55,172 bases of DNA from Synechococcus sp. UW140 (GTDB lineage: Bacteria > Cyanobacteriota > Cyanobacteriia > PCC-6307 > Cyanobiaceae). Location of the stretch: positions 1 through 55,172 of the forward strand of contig CAMBZX010000003.1 in the NCBI GenBank assembly GCA_945872185.1, in the 5' to 3' direction. The notes beneath the pieces are model-generated. The model did no database searches. It was not told the DNA's origin and was given only the letters and a program-made list of their open reading frames with translations. The position numbers and the translations under genes were made by a program. Of this stretch, positions 44,003 to 53,733 are shown piece after piece (within the stretch, counting starts at the first letter, position 1; the number at the start of each line of letters is the position of its first letter).

Positions 44003-44464
44003 TCAGGGATCCTTCAGGTTCAGTCCCATGGCCCGGATTCCGCCGGGATCTACCACGAAACCAGCTCGGGTGACCGCGTGCAGCGCCTCCGGTGGGGCGG
44101 CCAGGGAGACGCTGCAGCCGCCCATCTCCCGCCGCAGGCGGCTCAGGGCTGCCTGCACGAGGGCCTGGATCACCTCGTCGCGGCTCGGGTCGGCCGGATC
44201 TGCCAGCAGATCCCAGAGGTTGGCGTTGAGGGCCTGATCGCTGGTGGCCCGGATGAAGCCCACGAGTCTGTCCTGGTCGCTGCGGACGGCCAGGTGCCAG
44301 GCGCTGCGCTCCAGCACCAGTCCCCAGCGCCCCGCGCCCCGGGGGCGGTCGCCGCACTCCTGCAGCAGATGGTCGAGTTCGTCGGCATCCCAGGCCGGCT
44401 GGTGGAGCAGCTGATAACCCTCCCGCAGGCGGGGCTGGGGTGGTTGGCTGCGGAAGGGAATCAA
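44003..44464 (-). CDS. GNAT-family N-acetyltransferase
   Basis: The 153-residue protein has the GNAT layout. LVGFIRATSDQALNANLWDLLADP forms the strand-turn before the acetyl-CoA site. EVIQALVQAALSRLRREMGGCSVSL follows, and ALHAVTRAGFVVDPGGIRAMGLNL forms the C-terminal strands. The usual RxxGxG/A pyrophosphate loop is weak, so acetyl-CoA use is inferred. The substrate is unknown. It lies 37 bp downstream of ppc on the same strand and may be cotranscribed. Confidence 0.72.
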   Translation of the reverse strand: MIPFRSQPPQPRLREGYQLLHQPAWDADELDHLLQECGDRPRGAGRWGLVLERSAWHLAVRSDQDRLVGFIRATSDQALNANLWDLLADPADPSRDEVIQALVQAALSRLRREMGGCSVSLAAPPEALHAVTRAGFVVDPGGIRAMGLNLKDP

Positions 44465-44501
44465 GAAGGAGATGCTTAGGCCGGGGGAAGGGGGTGGGGG
44501 C

Positions 44502-47500
44502 TCAGCCCGTGTTGCGCATGCCGGCGGCGATGCCGTTGATGGTCAGCAGCGCCCCCTGGAGCAGGTCGCTGCGGCTGTAGGTGCGGCCATCGCTGGCCTT
44601 GCCGGCCCCCTCGCTCATCGGTGGCTGGCGATTCTGATCGCGCAGCAGACGCAGCAGGGCCACCTGCAGATAGCCGAGGGGAATGATGGTGCGATTGCGC
44701 AGCTCCACCGACAGCTGCAGGGCGGGATCGCCATCCAGCAGCCGTTTGTGGCCGCTGATCGCCAGCACCAGATCCCGGGTGAGGGTGAACTCGGCGGTGA
44801 TCGACGCCAGGATCGCCGCGAAGGCCTCGCGGTTGGCCTCGCGGCCGAGGGAGCGCACGTAGTGCCCCGCCAGATCCAGGTCCACCTTGGAGAGCGTCAT
44901 CTCCACCTTGGAGATCAGCATGCGGAAGAACGGCCAGCGCTGATAGAGCAGCTGCAGCAGTTCCATCTGATCGGCATCCTGCTCCAACTCGGCCTGCAGG
45001 GCTGCGCCCACGCCATACCAGCTGGGCAGCAGGAAGCGGCTCTGGGTCCAGCCGAACACCCAGGGGATGGCCCGCAGGCTGGAGAGATCCCGGGTGCTGC
45101 TCTTGCGACGGGCCGGCCGGCTGGAGATCTGCAGCTTGCTGATCTCCTCGATCGGCGTGACCTGCTCGAAAAAGGCCACCAAGTCGGGGTTGTCGTGGAC
45201 GAGGGCGCGGTAGTGGTCGCGGGAGCGGGCGGCCAGCCGCTCCATCAGCTGATTCCAGCTGGGGGTGTTATCGAGCGGCAGGGTGACCATGCTGTTTTGC
45301 AGCACGGCCGTAGACACCGTTTCGAGGTTGTAGAGGGCCAGCTCCGGCAGGGAGTATTTGGAGGCCAGCACTTCTCCCTGTTCGGTGATTTTGATGCGAC
45401 CTTTGAGGGTGCCACTGGGCTGGGCCAGGATCGCCTGATAGGCCGGGCCACCACCGCGGCCCACCGAGCCGCCGCGGCCGTGGAACAGGCGCAGGGCCAC
45501 GGCATGCTCATCGGCGAGGCGCTGCAGGGCGATCTGGGCCCGGTGGATTTCCCAGTTGCTGGAGAGGAAGCCGGAATCCTTGTTGCTGTCGGAGTAGCCG
45601 AGCATCACCTCCTGCAGGGGCTGGCCGCTGTCGGTATTGCTGGTGAGCAGCTCCCGGTAGAAGGATTCGGCGAACATCCGACCCATCACCGCTGGGGCGC
45701 GCTGGAGGTCTTCGACGGTTTCGAACAGGGGAATCACCAGCAACTCCGAGCGCTGGGCCAGGGGATCGATCAGGCCCACTTCTTTGGCCAGCAGCAGCAC
45801 CTCCAGCAGATCCGACACCGTGTGACTCATCGAGATCACATAAGTGCGGCAGATCCGGGGTCCGAACTCCTGCTGCAGGCGATGCAGCATGCGGAATACC
45901 GCGAAGGTTTCCGCCGTGGCCGCGCTCCAGCGGGCGGCGGGCGGCAGCAGCGGCCGGCGGGTCTGCAGTTCGGCCAGCAGCCAGCTCACCCGTTGGTCCT
46001 CGTCCATCGCGCCGTAGGCGATCGGCAGCAGCAGATAGCGGCTGAGTTCGTCGATGGCGTCGCTGTGGCGGGTGCTCTCCTGGCGGATATCGAGGCTGGC
46101 GAGCCAGAAGCCGAAGATGTGCACCTGGGTGAGCAGATCACGCAGGGTTTCGCATTTGAGCCCTGTGGCATCCAGGCTCTCCTTGAGCAGCTCCAAATCA
46201 TTGCGGAACTCGTCCACCGAGCCGTAGTGCAGATCCTGCAGACCCACACCACCGGAAGGCAGACCGAAGGAGGTGTCGAGGGCCGCGGTGGAGGGACCAT
46301 CGCCAGGGGATTCCCAGCCGGCTTCCGCCAGTTGGTCGTTGCGCCGCTGGCTCAGATGCAGCCGCTCGAGGATATAACTGAGCTTGAGCCGATAGGGCTC
46401 CTTGCGATAGCTGGTGGCCCGTTCTTCGTAGATTTCCGGGAAGCGCAGCCGATCCATCTCCAGCGATTCGAGTAGGGCCTTGCTGGGGGGGCTCCACTGC
46501 ATCGAGATGCTGAGTTGATCGCGCAGATCCTCCACGGCATGGATGTAGCGCTTGAGCATCAGCTTGCGCTGATAGCAGGCGGTGCGCCACGTGATCTCCG
46601 GGGTCACCGAGGGATTGCCATCCCGGTCGGAGCCGACCCAGGACCCAAAGGTGCAGAACGAGTCCCGCGGGGGCACCACATCCGGATAGCTGCTGGCCAG
46701 GGCGGCGCGCATGCGCTGCCGCAGCTGGGGCATGGCGTTGAAGAGCACCTGCTGGAAGTAATGCAGGGCGTAGTCGACTTCGTTGATCACCGAGGGTTTG
46801 AACTGGTGCAGTTCGTCGGTGCGCCACCACAGCCGGATCTCCTCTTCCAATTGCTGGCGTAGATGTTGGCGCTCATCCGGGTTGATTGCCGGACTGAGCT
46901 GCAGCTTCTGGATCAGGGCCGCCACCCGCCGTTGCTTGTGGCGCACCGTGTGACGCACGATCTCGGTGGGGTGGGCGGTGAACACCAGGCGGATGTCGAG
47001 TTCCCGCAGCAGGTTTTCCAGTTGGGCTGGGGGCACGCCCAGGGCCCGCAGGCGCTCGAACAGCTGGCGGAAGGTGGCCGGTTCGCTCTGGCTGGCCAGG
47101 GGCGGCAGGAAGGGATCGTTGCTGCCGCTGACGGTCGCTGTCTTGAGGCTTTCGAGGTAGCTGTCTTCCTCGATGTGCTGCTCAAGAATGTTGACCAGCT
47201 GGAAGTAGAGGGAGAAGGCCCGGGCGGCGGCGATGCCGTCGGCCAGGTCCATCTCCTTGATCAGCTGCACGATCCCTTCGGTGTCGACACAGCTTTCGTC
47301 GGCGAGTTCCGTCGGGGTGACCGGACCACTCAATTGCTTGAGCTTCAGCAGCCGTTCGACCCGCTCCGGTGGACACTCGCTGCGCAGCACCGATTGCCAG
47401 AGATCTTCCACCAGCTCCAACCGTTCGGCCAGCAGGCGAATCACCCGGGGTGTGGGCTCCATGCCCGCCGCCGTCGCGGCGAGCGGAGCTGAATTGCTGG

Positions 47501-47540
47501 TGGGCGTCACGGCCATGGGAGCTGCTGAGGGCTGCCGCAT
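44502..47540 (-). CDS. ppc: Phosphoenolpyruvate carboxylase
   Basis: The 1012-residue enzyme adds bicarbonate to PEP to make oxaloacetate, the anaplerotic entry to the partial TCA cycle. Catalytic and structural motifs are all present: [20 protein letters not shown] (catalytic His), [45 protein letters not shown] and [14 protein letters not shown]. The C-terminal ending is [13 protein letters not shown] choose ATG 47540 ([11 protein letters not shown]); the TTG at 47603 lies inside the gshA 3' end. About 35 residues precede the conserved core. Confidence 0.98.
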   Translation of the reverse strand: MRQPSAAPMAVTPTSNSAPLAATAAGMEPTPRVIRLLAERLELVEDLWQSVLRSECPPERVERLLKLKQLSGPVTPTELADESCVDTEGIVQLIKEMDLADGIAAARAFSLYFQLVNILEQHIEEDSYLESLKTATVSGSNDPFLPPLASQSEPATFRQLFERLRALGVPPAQLENLLRELDIRLVFTAHPTEIVRHTVRHKQRRVAALIQKLQLSPAINPDERQHLRQQLEEEIRLWWRTDELHQFKPSVINEVDYALHYFQQVLFNAMPQLRQRMRAALASSYPDVVPPRDSFCTFGSWVGSDRDGNPSVTPEITWRTACYQRKLMLKRYIHAVEDLRDQLSISMQWSPPSKALLESLEMDRLRFPEIYEERATSYRKEPYRLKLSYILERLHLSQRRNDQLAEAGWESPGDGPSTAALDTSFGLPSGGVGLQDLHYGSVDEFRNDLELLKESLDATGLKCETLRDLLTQVHIFGFWLASLDIRQESTRHSDAIDELSRYLLLPIAYGAMDEDQRVSWLLAELQTRRPLLPPAARWSAATAETFAVFRMLHRLQQEFGPRICRTYVISMSHTVSDLLEVLLLAKEVGLIDPLAQRSELLVIPLFETVEDLQRAPAVMGRMFAESFYRELLTSNTDSGQPLQEVMLGYSDSNKDSGFLSSNWEIHRAQIALQRLADEHAVALRLFHGRGGSVGRGGGPAYQAILAQPSGTLKGRIKITEQGEVLASKYSLPELALYNLETVSTAVLQNSMVTLPLDNTPSWNQLMERLAARSRDHYRALVHDNPDLVAFFEQVTPIEEISKLQISSRPARRKSSTRDLSSLRAIPWVFGWTQSRFLLPSWYGVGAALQAELEQDADQMELLQLLYQRWPFFRMLISKVEMTLSKVDLDLAGHYVRSLGREANREAFAAILASITAEFTLTRDLVLAISGHKRLLDGDPALQLSVELRNRTIIPLGYLQVALLRLLRDQNRQPPMSEGAGKASDGRTYSRSDLLQGALLTINGIAAGMRNTG

Positions 47541-47571
47541 GGGGGCAGACGGGATGGGAAGGGATTCATCA

Positions 47572-48729
47572 TCATCCCAAAGCAGACGAAGCGTCTGTCG
47601 CAAGCCATGCTTCCAGCCGATTCTCCTGCGCCTGCATGGCCGCAGCCTCGCTGCTGAGGATTGCGGCGATGCTCTCTCCCTGCCGTTGTCGCTGCCGCCA
47701 GCGCATGGCTTGGTTGCCAGTGGCGAGCAGGGCCGCCAGTGGGGCCAGCACTTCGCTCAGGCCCAGTTCCGCAGCCAGGGGCTCCATCGCGTCCAGCTCC
47801 CTGGCGATCCAGGCCCGGGCCTCGATCGTTTCGCCGCTGCGCCAGTCGCAGAGGGTGCTGGTGAGGCTGCTGCGGGCCGCGGCCCGGTCGTTGGCATCGG
47901 CCAGATCCGCCAGGGCGGCGAGGCTGAAGCGGCTGGCCAGCAGTGGATCGTGGCGCTCCGGTTCCGCCTGCAGTTGATGCAGGCGCAGTTCGGCAAAGGC
48001 GGTCACGGCCAGCAGCAGGCGGGGATCATCGATCAGGTCGCAGATGCGGATCTCGAGGCGGTTGAGATCGTGGGGCCTGTCATCGCCGTTGGGCCGCACC
48101 GAGGTCCAGAGATGGCGCACGTTGAACATGGCGGCGGCGGCCAGCTGCTCGTGCATCCAGTCGATGTAGTGCTGGTGCCCGCTGAACAGGGGCACCAGCG
48201 GCGGCGTGAGCGGAAACTGCAGCCAGCGCTGCGAGTCGGCGCCGGTGATGGCGTTGTCGAGGAAGGGCGAACTGGCGCTCATCGCCAGCAGCAGGGCCGC
48301 CTCGCAGCGCATCAGTCGCAGACCGGCGAACAGGTGCTCCATGTCGCTGATGCCCAGGTTGATATGGACGCTGGCGGTCACCACCCGGGTGCCATAGGTC
48401 TGTTCGATCGTGTCGTGGTAGGCGTTGCCGGGATCGGAGCGCTCGAAGCGATGGCTGTCGCCCAGGCTCAGGGTGCTGCCGGGCAAGAGGGTGAGACCCC
48501 GTGGCGCCAGCCAGGCCCGCAGCCGGCGGCGCGGCTCCAGCAGCAGCTCCAGCTGGCGCCGGTAGCTGGCATCCGGGGCGGTGATGTGTTCGAGGTTGCG
48601 GTTGTCCGGTTCGGTGACGAAGCCTTCCAGGGCCGCGGTGGCTTCGGCGGCGCAACCGACCACCGTGCCATCGGGGCGGCCGGTGTACATCTCCACCTCA
48701 AAGCCTTTGAGCAGCAGACGGTCGCTCAT
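47572..48729 (-). CDS. gshA: Glutamate-cysteine ligase, cyanobacterial type
   Basis: The 385-residue enzyme makes gamma-glutamylcysteine, the first step to glutathione. It starts [21 protein letters not shown] and shows [41 protein letters not shown] in pieces, [17 protein letters not shown] and [15 protein letters not shown]. These match the cyanobacterial GshA family rather than the E. coli form. It overlaps trpE by 4 nt (ATGA) and precedes ppc by 31 nt, so trpE-gshA-ppc probably form one operon. Confidence 0.92.
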   Translation of the reverse strand: MSDRLLLKGFEVEMYTGRPDGTVVGCAAEATAALEGFVTEPDNRNLEHITAPDASYRRQLELLLEPRRRLRAWLAPRGLTLLPGSTLSLGDSHRFERSDPGNAYHDTIEQTYGTRVVTASVHINLGISDMEHLFAGLRLMRCEAALLLAMSASSPFLDNAITGADSQRWLQFPLTPPLVPLFSGHQHYIDWMHEQLAAAAMFNVRHLWTSVRPNGDDRPHDLNRLEIRICDLIDDPRLLLAVTAFAELRLHQLQAEPERHDPLLASRFSLAALADLADANDRAAARSSLTSTLCDWRSGETIEARAWIARELDAMEPLAAELGLSEVLAPLAALLATGNQAMRWRQRQRQGESIAAILSSEAAAMQAQENRLEAWLATDASSALG

Positions 48730-50381
48730 CGCGTCGACTCCGTGGCGGCGGCTGCCGGCAGCAGGCAGGCAATGGCCTTGAGCATGCCGCGGGCCTTGTT
48801 TAGGGTTTCCTCGTACTCCGCCTCCGGCCTGGAGTCGGCGACGATGCCGGCGCCGGCCTGCACCTGCACCCGCCAGCGCCGGGCTGCACCCTCGGCCGCT
48901 GCCACTCCTGCGTCTCCCGCTGCGTCTGGGGCTTGCGGCAGCACCACCATGGTGCGGATCGTGATCGCCGTATTGAGAGCACCGTTGAGATCGACGGCGC
49001 CGTACACCCCGGAATAGGGACCCCGGCTGTCTGGTTCGAGTGCGTGAATCAGCTGCATCGCCCGGATCTTGGGGGCGCCACTGACGGTGCCGGCCGGAAA
49101 GCAGGCCATCAGCAGATCCCAGATGTCGTGGTGGGCTGCAAGCACCCCCTGCACCTGGCTGACGATGTGCATCACGTGCGAGTAGCGCTCGATCACCATC
49201 AGCTCGCCCACGGCGACAGTGCCCGGCCGGCAGACGCGGCCCAGATCGTTGCGGCCCAGGTCGACGAGCATCACGTGCTCCGCCCGTTCCTTGGGATCCG
49301 CGAGCAGTTCCCTTTCCAGGGCCTGATCCTCCAGTTCGTTGGCGCCGCGGGGGCGGGTGCCGGCGATCGGCCGCACCGAGGCCAGGATGGTGCCGTCTTC
49401 CTGCGGTTCGGCCTTCACCATCACCTCGGGGCTGGAGCCGATCAGGTGCCAGTCGCCGAAGTCGAAGAAGGCCATGTAGGGCGATGGATTGACCATCCGC
49501 AGGCTGCGGTACAGATCGAAAGGATCGCCGCTGATGCTGGTTTCCAGCCGCTGGCTGAGCACCAACTGGAAGACATCGCCGGCCTCGATGTGCTGTTCGC
49601 CCTGCAGCACCGCCGCCTCGAAGGCGGCTCGGCTCATTGTGCTGGTGGTGACCAGCTGGCTCGCCACATCAGCGGCGCTGGCGTCATGCCAAGCCAGGGG
49701 CTTGATCGTCGCCGGCAGGGGGGCCTGCATGCGGGCCTCCAGGCGGTCGATGCGGGCGCTTGCCTGGTTCCAGGCCTGTTCGGCGTCGCGGTGATCAGTG
49801 CCATTCCCCGACAGATCCATGTAGGCCAGGGCTGTGATCTGACGTCGCACCTGGTCAAACACCAGCAGATTGTCGGCCAGCAGCCAGCAGCCGTCCGGCG
49901 GGGCGCCTGCCGGGGTGGGATGCACCGGCACGCTGGGTTCGATCCAGCGGATCAGTTCGTAGCCCCAGAAGCCGAACAGCTGGCCCACGGGCGGTAGCCC
50001 CGGCACCGGCGCGGGACGCAGATGGCTCAGGCACTGGCGCAGCAGCTGGAAGGGGTTGCCCTGCAGGTGGTCCTGGCGGCCGTCGCGCCAGAGCCGCTGG
50101 CCGTGCTCCCCACGGCAGGTGAGGGTCCAGAGCGGATCGCTGACGACAAAACTCCAGCGGCCCAGCTGTTCGCCCCCCTCGACCGACTCCAGCAGCACGC
50201 CATGGCCACGGCCGGCGCCCACCTTGAGCCAGGTGGTGAGCGGCGTTTCCAGGTCGGCGGGCCAGCGCTTCCAGAGCGGGATCAGGTTGTGGCCGCCGAA
50301 GGCTGTGTCATCGCCGGCCAACCTGCGGGCGGCCTCAGCCAGGAAGGCATCGCGATGGGGGGGCTGGACGGGACCGGGCAT
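48726..50381 (-). CDS. trpE: Anthranilate synthase component I
   Basis: The 551-residue subunit converts chorismate and ammonia/Gln nitrogen to anthranilate for tryptophan. Chorismate-binding motifs are IGSSPEVMVK, RPIAGTRPRGANELED, DLGRNDLGRVCRPGTV, FPAGTVSGAPKIRAM and RGPYSGVYGAVDLNG, and it ends YEETLNKARGMLKAI. An LLESxE-type feedback site reads VLLESVEGGEQLGRWSF. The glutaminase partner TrpG is not adjacent. The start is ATG 50381, right after the psaD terminator; no Trp-rich leader peptide was seen. Confidence 0.96.
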   Translation of the reverse strand: MPGPVQPPHRDAFLAEAARRLAGDDTAFGGHNLIPLWKRWPADLETPLTTWLKVGAGRGHGVLLESVEGGEQLGRWSFVVSDPLWTLTCRGEHGQRLWRDGRQDHLQGNPFQLLRQCLSHLRPAPVPGLPPVGQLFGFWGYELIRWIEPSVPVHPTPAGAPPDGCWLLADNLLVFDQVRRQITALAYMDLSGNGTDHRDAEQAWNQASARIDRLEARMQAPLPATIKPLAWHDASAADVASQLVTTSTMSRAAFEAAVLQGEQHIEAGDVFQLVLSQRLETSISGDPFDLYRSLRMVNPSPYMAFFDFGDWHLIGSSPEVMVKAEPQEDGTILASVRPIAGTRPRGANELEDQALERELLADPKERAEHVMLVDLGRNDLGRVCRPGTVAVGELMVIERYSHVMHIVSQVQGVLAAHHDIWDLLMACFPAGTVSGAPKIRAMQLIHALEPDSRGPYSGVYGAVDLNGALNTAITIRTMVVLPQAPDAAGDAGVAAAEGAARRWRVQVQAGAGIVADSRPEAEYEETLNKARGMLKAIACLLPAAAATESTR

Positions 50382-50394
50382 CGGGCGGTGGGCA

Positions 50395-50421
50395 GAAAAA
50401 AGGCGGGGCCTCGGCCCCGCC
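50395..50421 (-). terminator. Intrinsic terminator of psaD
   Basis: A 9-bp perfect stem GGCGGGGCC / GGCCCCGCC (50402-50410 with 50413-50421) has a 2-nt loop. On the minus strand it is followed by TTTTTTCTGCC. It sits 40 bp past the psaD stop and 14 bp before the trpE start, so it separates abundant psaD mRNA from trpE. Confidence 0.9.
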
Positions 50422-50460
50422 ATTAAAGATGCTCGCCGGAACGGCTCAGAAACTGAGGGC

Positions 50461-50892
50461 TCAGGCGTCGTAGGTGGCCTTGCCGCTGAACTTCAGGCCG
50501 GCGGGGTTGGGGTTGGCGCCGATGCGCCGGGGGTTGTGACCGACCATGGGGCGGCCTTCGTTCACCCGCTCAGGGAAGACGCCATCCTTGGGATGGAGGA
50601 ACTCGGTGTCGCCGCCGGGGAAGATCCGGTAGATCTTGTAATCCTCGATGCGGGGCTTGAACTTGGTGCGCAGCTGGGTGCCGAGGGCCAGGCACTGCTC
50701 TTTCCGCGCGAAATACATGAGGTTTTCGCCCTCATTCATTTCGGCGGCGCCACCGGTGGGCAGTTCAAAGGCCTGGGCCTTGGAGCTGGTCCAGGTGATG
50801 GCGTACTTCTCTTCGGTTTCGGCTGCGTTCAGCAGACCACCGGTGCTGCCGATGTACTTCGGAAGTTGACCCTTGAGGGCAGTCGCTGACAT
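50461..50892 (-). CDS. psaD: Photosystem I subunit II (PsaD)
   Basis: The 143-residue stromal subunit forms the ferredoxin-docking ridge of photosystem I with PsaC and PsaE. The sequence is clear: [57 protein letters not shown] in pieces, [23 protein letters not shown] and the basic [16 protein letters not shown] end. It has its own 126-bp upstream gap and terminator, as suits a highly expressed single gene. In the leader a TGCTAGTTT stretch could be the -10 region, but this is not certain. Confidence 0.98.
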   Translation of the reverse strand: MSATALKGQLPKYIGSTGGLLNAAETEEKYAITWTSSKAQAFELPTGGAAEMNEGENLMYFARKEQCLALGTQLRTKFKPRIEDYKIYRIFPGGDTEFLHPKDGVFPERVNEGRPMVGHNPRRIGANPNPAGLKFSGKATYDA

Positions 50893-51018
50893 GGCTCGCT
50901 GACCGTTTCAGGCGGAAACTAGCACCGTGTTTTCGACCCTTTGCGGGTGGGCGCGGCAGTCTTCACACTCCGTCGACAAATGGCATTGCCTGGCCGCGGC
51001 CCCGGCTGGCCCGGGCCT

Positions 51019-52452
51019 TCAGGGGCCGGCTTCGGCCAGGGGGAAGAACACGGTGAGATGGCTGCCACCCCGTTCGGTGAGGCGGCCGCCGAGGCGGTGG
51101 AAGAGTTGGCGCGTGGCCTGCCGGCTCAGCTGCAGGCTGCCGGTGCAGGGATTCCAGCTGAGCACCGGGCCGACCCGCTCGGCGTTGGTGCCGGCTGCGG
51201 CGGTGCTGGCCGGGGGCGGGGCCTGCGATGGCTCGCCACGGCTGCTGTCGCCCTTGGGATTCTGGCTGCCGAGCTGCAACTTCAGGCGCGATCCAGCCGG
51301 CTGCAGGCTCAGCTGCACCAGGCTGCCACTGGGTAGACCGCGGCTGAAGCGATCCATCAGGCCGCCGAGCATGGTTTCCAGTCGGCTGGGATCGCTCAGC
51401 ACCGGCGGCAGATCCGGTGTGATCGCCAGCTGCAGCTGCAGTCCGCGGCGGGCCAGCTGGCGCTGCCAGAGCTCCTGCATCTGCTCCAGCAGCTGGCTGA
51501 GATCGGTGCGGGCCAGTTCCTGGGCCGTCAGGGCCTGACCGCTGCCGGGTTGGCGCTGCAGTTCGGCGGCGAGGAAGATCAGGCCGAAGCGATCGATCTG
51601 TTCGCTGCACTCGCCGTCGATCTGCTCCAGGCGCTGGCGCACCAGGGGGGTGAGCTCGCTGCGGCGCAGCAGCGAGCGAATCAGGGTGCGGATCGTGGCC
51701 AGGGGCGTGCGCACCTCGTGGGTGAGGGCTTCGAGCAGGGCCAGTTCAGCGCTGTTGCCGTTGCCGGGGCGCTCGCTCGCCGCCCCGGGGCTGGCGGGCC
51801 GGGAGTGGGGCCGGCTGGCGATCGGCTGCAGGGTCACACTCGGGGCCATGGTGGCCAGCCGTTCCGCCAGCAGGGGCCAGAAGCGCAGGGCCAGGTCGGG
51901 GTCGTTCTCCAGGCAGCCCAGCGCCTGCAGCCCCGTCCGCAGCCTGGCGGCGCCGGCGGGGTCGTCATGGTCGAGCCGGCGATCGAGCAGCTGCAGGGCG
52001 CTGGCGAGCACGGCGGCATCGAAGCGCACCAGCAGGCGCCGGGCCTCGGGGGGCCCCTCCAGGGCCAGAGCCACCTGCAGGCGGGGGGTGATCAACACCA
52101 GCAGCGGGTCCGTGCCGTCGGCATCGCGCAGGGGCAGGCGTTGGAAGCTGGCGCCGGGAGCGGCCGTCGCGCCGCGGCTGCTGGGCAGCAGGGCTGCGGA
52201 GGCCGGCAGCAACTTGTCCATGCCCGGGGGGGCCCAGACCCAGCCCTGCAGGCGCAGCAGCAGCCGCGGCTCGTAGAGCGCCGGCAATGGCGCCGCCAGC
52301 CAGAGGCCTTTGGGGGAGGGCCCGGGCAGCAGCAGGTCCTCCTGCAGGGTGGCCAGGGCGGCCCACCACTGGCGCCGCACGCTGTCTTCATCGCCCCGAC
52401 CCGGTGGCACCCCTTCGGCCAGGAGCTGGCGCAGCTGCTGCAGGTTCACCAC
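51019..52452 (-). CDS. Histidine kinase-like protein with degenerate ATP-binding domain
   Basis: The 477-residue protein has an N-terminal region of about 230 residues without recognised sensory motifs. An intact HisKA dimerisation/phosphoacceptor box follows (ALLEALTHEVRTPLATIRTL, His near residue 245). The following HATPase region lacks the key motifs. The N-box position reads MLGGLMDRFSRGLPSG with no Asn, and no DxGxG G1 box or F box is seen. Only a GSLQLSRQATRQLFHRLGGRL remnant of the G2 segment remains. It has no transmembrane helix. The start is GTG 52452 (or 52449), overlapping the rodA stop; the track ORF adds rodA sequence in another frame. Autophosphorylation is doubtful. Confidence 0.7.
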   Translation of the reverse strand: MVNLQQLRQLLAEGVPPGRGDEDSVRRQWWAALATLQEDLLLPGPSPKGLWLAAPLPALYEPRLLLRLQGWVWAPPGMDKLLPASAALLPSSRGATAAPGASFQRLPLRDADGTDPLLVLITPRLQVALALEGPPEARRLLVRFDAAVLASALQLLDRRLDHDDPAGAARLRTGLQALGCLENDPDLALRFWPLLAERLATMAPSVTLQPIASRPHSRPASPGAASERPGNGNSAELALLEALTHEVRTPLATIRTLIRSLLRRSELTPLVRQRLEQIDGECSEQIDRFGLIFLAAELQRQPGSGQALTAQELARTDLSQLLEQMQELWQRQLARRGLQLQLAITPDLPPVLSDPSRLETMLGGLMDRFSRGLPSGSLVQLSLQPAGSRLKLQLGSQNPKGDSSRGEPSQAPPPASTAAAGTNAERVGPVLSWNPCTGSLQLSRQATRQLFHRLGGRLTERGGSHLTVFFPLAEAGP

Positions 52453-53729
52453 CAGCGCTGGCCGGCCTGGCTGCGGCGCGCCACCGAGGCGCAGAGCCCG
52501 AGGGCGAAAAAGTTCACGATCATGGCGGAGCGGCCGTAGCTCACCCAGGGCAGGGGGATGCCGGTGACGGGGCCGAGGCCGATGGTCATCGAGATGTTGA
52601 TCACCACCTGGAACACCAGCATGGCGGCCGTGCCCACCACCACCAGCGATTCGGCATCGGTGCGGGCGCGGGAGGCGATCTGCAGCAGGCGCCAGGCCAG
52701 CAGCACAAAGGCCGCCACGATCAGCAGCGAGCCGACGAAGCCCATCTCCTCGCCCACGGCACTGAAGATGAAGTCGGTGTGCTGCTCCGGGATGAACTGC
52801 AGCTTGGTGAGCAGGCCGTGCATCAGGCCGGTGCCCCACAGGCCGCCGGAACCGATGCCCACCTTGCTCTGCAGCAGGTGATAACCGCCGCCGAGGGGAT
52901 CCTTGGAGGGATCGAGAAACAGCACCAGGCGATCGCGTTGATAGTCCTTGAGGCCATGCAGCCACAGGTAGGGCGTGATCAGGGCAAACAGCGCCTGAAT
53001 CGCCAGTACGGCAGCCAGGCCGAGGCGCGGCCAGGGCAGGGAGCGCCAGGCGAGCAGTCCCATCAGCGGCACCCAGCCCAGCAGGACCCAGGGCCAGGCG
53101 CCCGCCAGGATCGCCGTGACCAGGGGCGAGAGCAGCAGCACCAGCCAGCTCAGGGGCAGGCCGGCCCAGAACAGCATCACCAGCAGCACGGCGCCGAACA
53201 CCAGGGAGGTGCCCAGGTCGGGCTGCACAAACACCAGGGCCCAGGGGAGCGCGATCAGGCCGATCGGCCGCACCAGATCCACCGGCCGCTCCACCGGATA
53301 GCGGGAGAGCACCCCGGCCAGCAGCAGGATCGCCGCCAACTTGGCGAACTCCGAAGGCTGCACATGGACGCCGCCGATGCTGATCCAGCGCTGGGCCCCC
53401 AGGGCTGAGGTGCCCACGAGGCGCACGGCCACCAGGCTGGCGATCGTGGCGCCATAGATCGGCCAGCGGAACGCGGCCAGGCGCTCCAGGGGCAGCCGGG
53501 CCACCTGCAGGGCCAAAACCAACCCCACGGCGGCGGTGATCCAGTGTTGATACCAGTCGGCATAGTCGGCCTGCCGCTGGGTGCTGGCGATCAGGATGCC
53601 GGCTACGAAGGTGAGAGCGAGGGGCACGCCCCAGAGAATCCAGTCGATGCTGGCGAGGTGGCTGCGCCGACCTCGAACCACCGATCCGGCGTAGCCGCTT
53701 CGCCGGGCTCGGGGGCTCAGGACCGCCAT
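52446..53729 (-). CDS. rodA: FtsW/RodA/SpoVE-family peptidoglycan polymerase
   Basis: The 427-residue membrane protein has about ten helices. It shows ALGAQRWISIGGVHVQPSEFAK, VFVQPDLGTSLVF with the conserved Asp, QSKVGIGSGGLWGTGL, FIPEQHTDFIFSAVGEEMGF and GIPLPWVSYGRSAMI. SEDS proteins polymerise glycan strands. The context with mrp and the wording of the QRDRLVLFLDP loop favour RodA (cell elongation) over FtsW. ATG 53729 lies 4 bp after the mrp stop; its 3' end overlaps the kinase-like gene. Confidence 0.93.
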   Translation of the reverse strand: MAVLSPRARRSGYAGSVVRGRRSHLASIDWILWGVPLALTFVAGILIASTQRQADYADWYQHWITAAVGLVLALQVARLPLERLAAFRWPIYGATIASLVAVRLVGTSALGAQRWISIGGVHVQPSEFAKLAAILLLAGVLSRYPVERPVDLVRPIGLIALPWALVFVQPDLGTSLVFGAVLLVMLFWAGLPLSWLVLLLSPLVTAILAGAWPWVLLGWVPLMGLLAWRSLPWPRLGLAAVLAIQALFALITPYLWLHGLKDYQRDRLVLFLDPSKDPLGGGYHLLQSKVGIGSGGLWGTGLMHGLLTKLQFIPEQHTDFIFSAVGEEMGFVGSLLIVAAFVLLAWRLLQIASRARTDAESLVVVGTAAMLVFQVVINISMTIGLGPVTGIPLPWVSYGRSAMIVNFFALGLCASVARRSQAGQRWW

Positions 53730-53733
53730 CGCT

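Noticed and set aside
44472-46475. 667-residue plus-strand ORF opposite ppc
   Set aside because: Low-complexity composition and complete overlap with the conserved ppc frame; a shadow.
47233-49017. 594-residue plus-strand ORF opposite gshA/ppc
   Set aside because: No motifs and it spans two real genes on the other strand; a shadow.
50382-50460. trp attenuator ahead of trpE
   Set aside because: The hairpin there is followed by a U-run right after psaD, and no Trp-rich leader peptide is visible; it is better read as the psaD terminator.
3559-52936. HIP1 (GCGATCGC) as a highly iterated cyanobacterial palindrome
   Set aside because: I noticed about five sites (near 3552, 11091, 12870, 27261, 52929), too few for the dense repetition seen in HIP1-rich genomes; at this GC content some are expected by chance.
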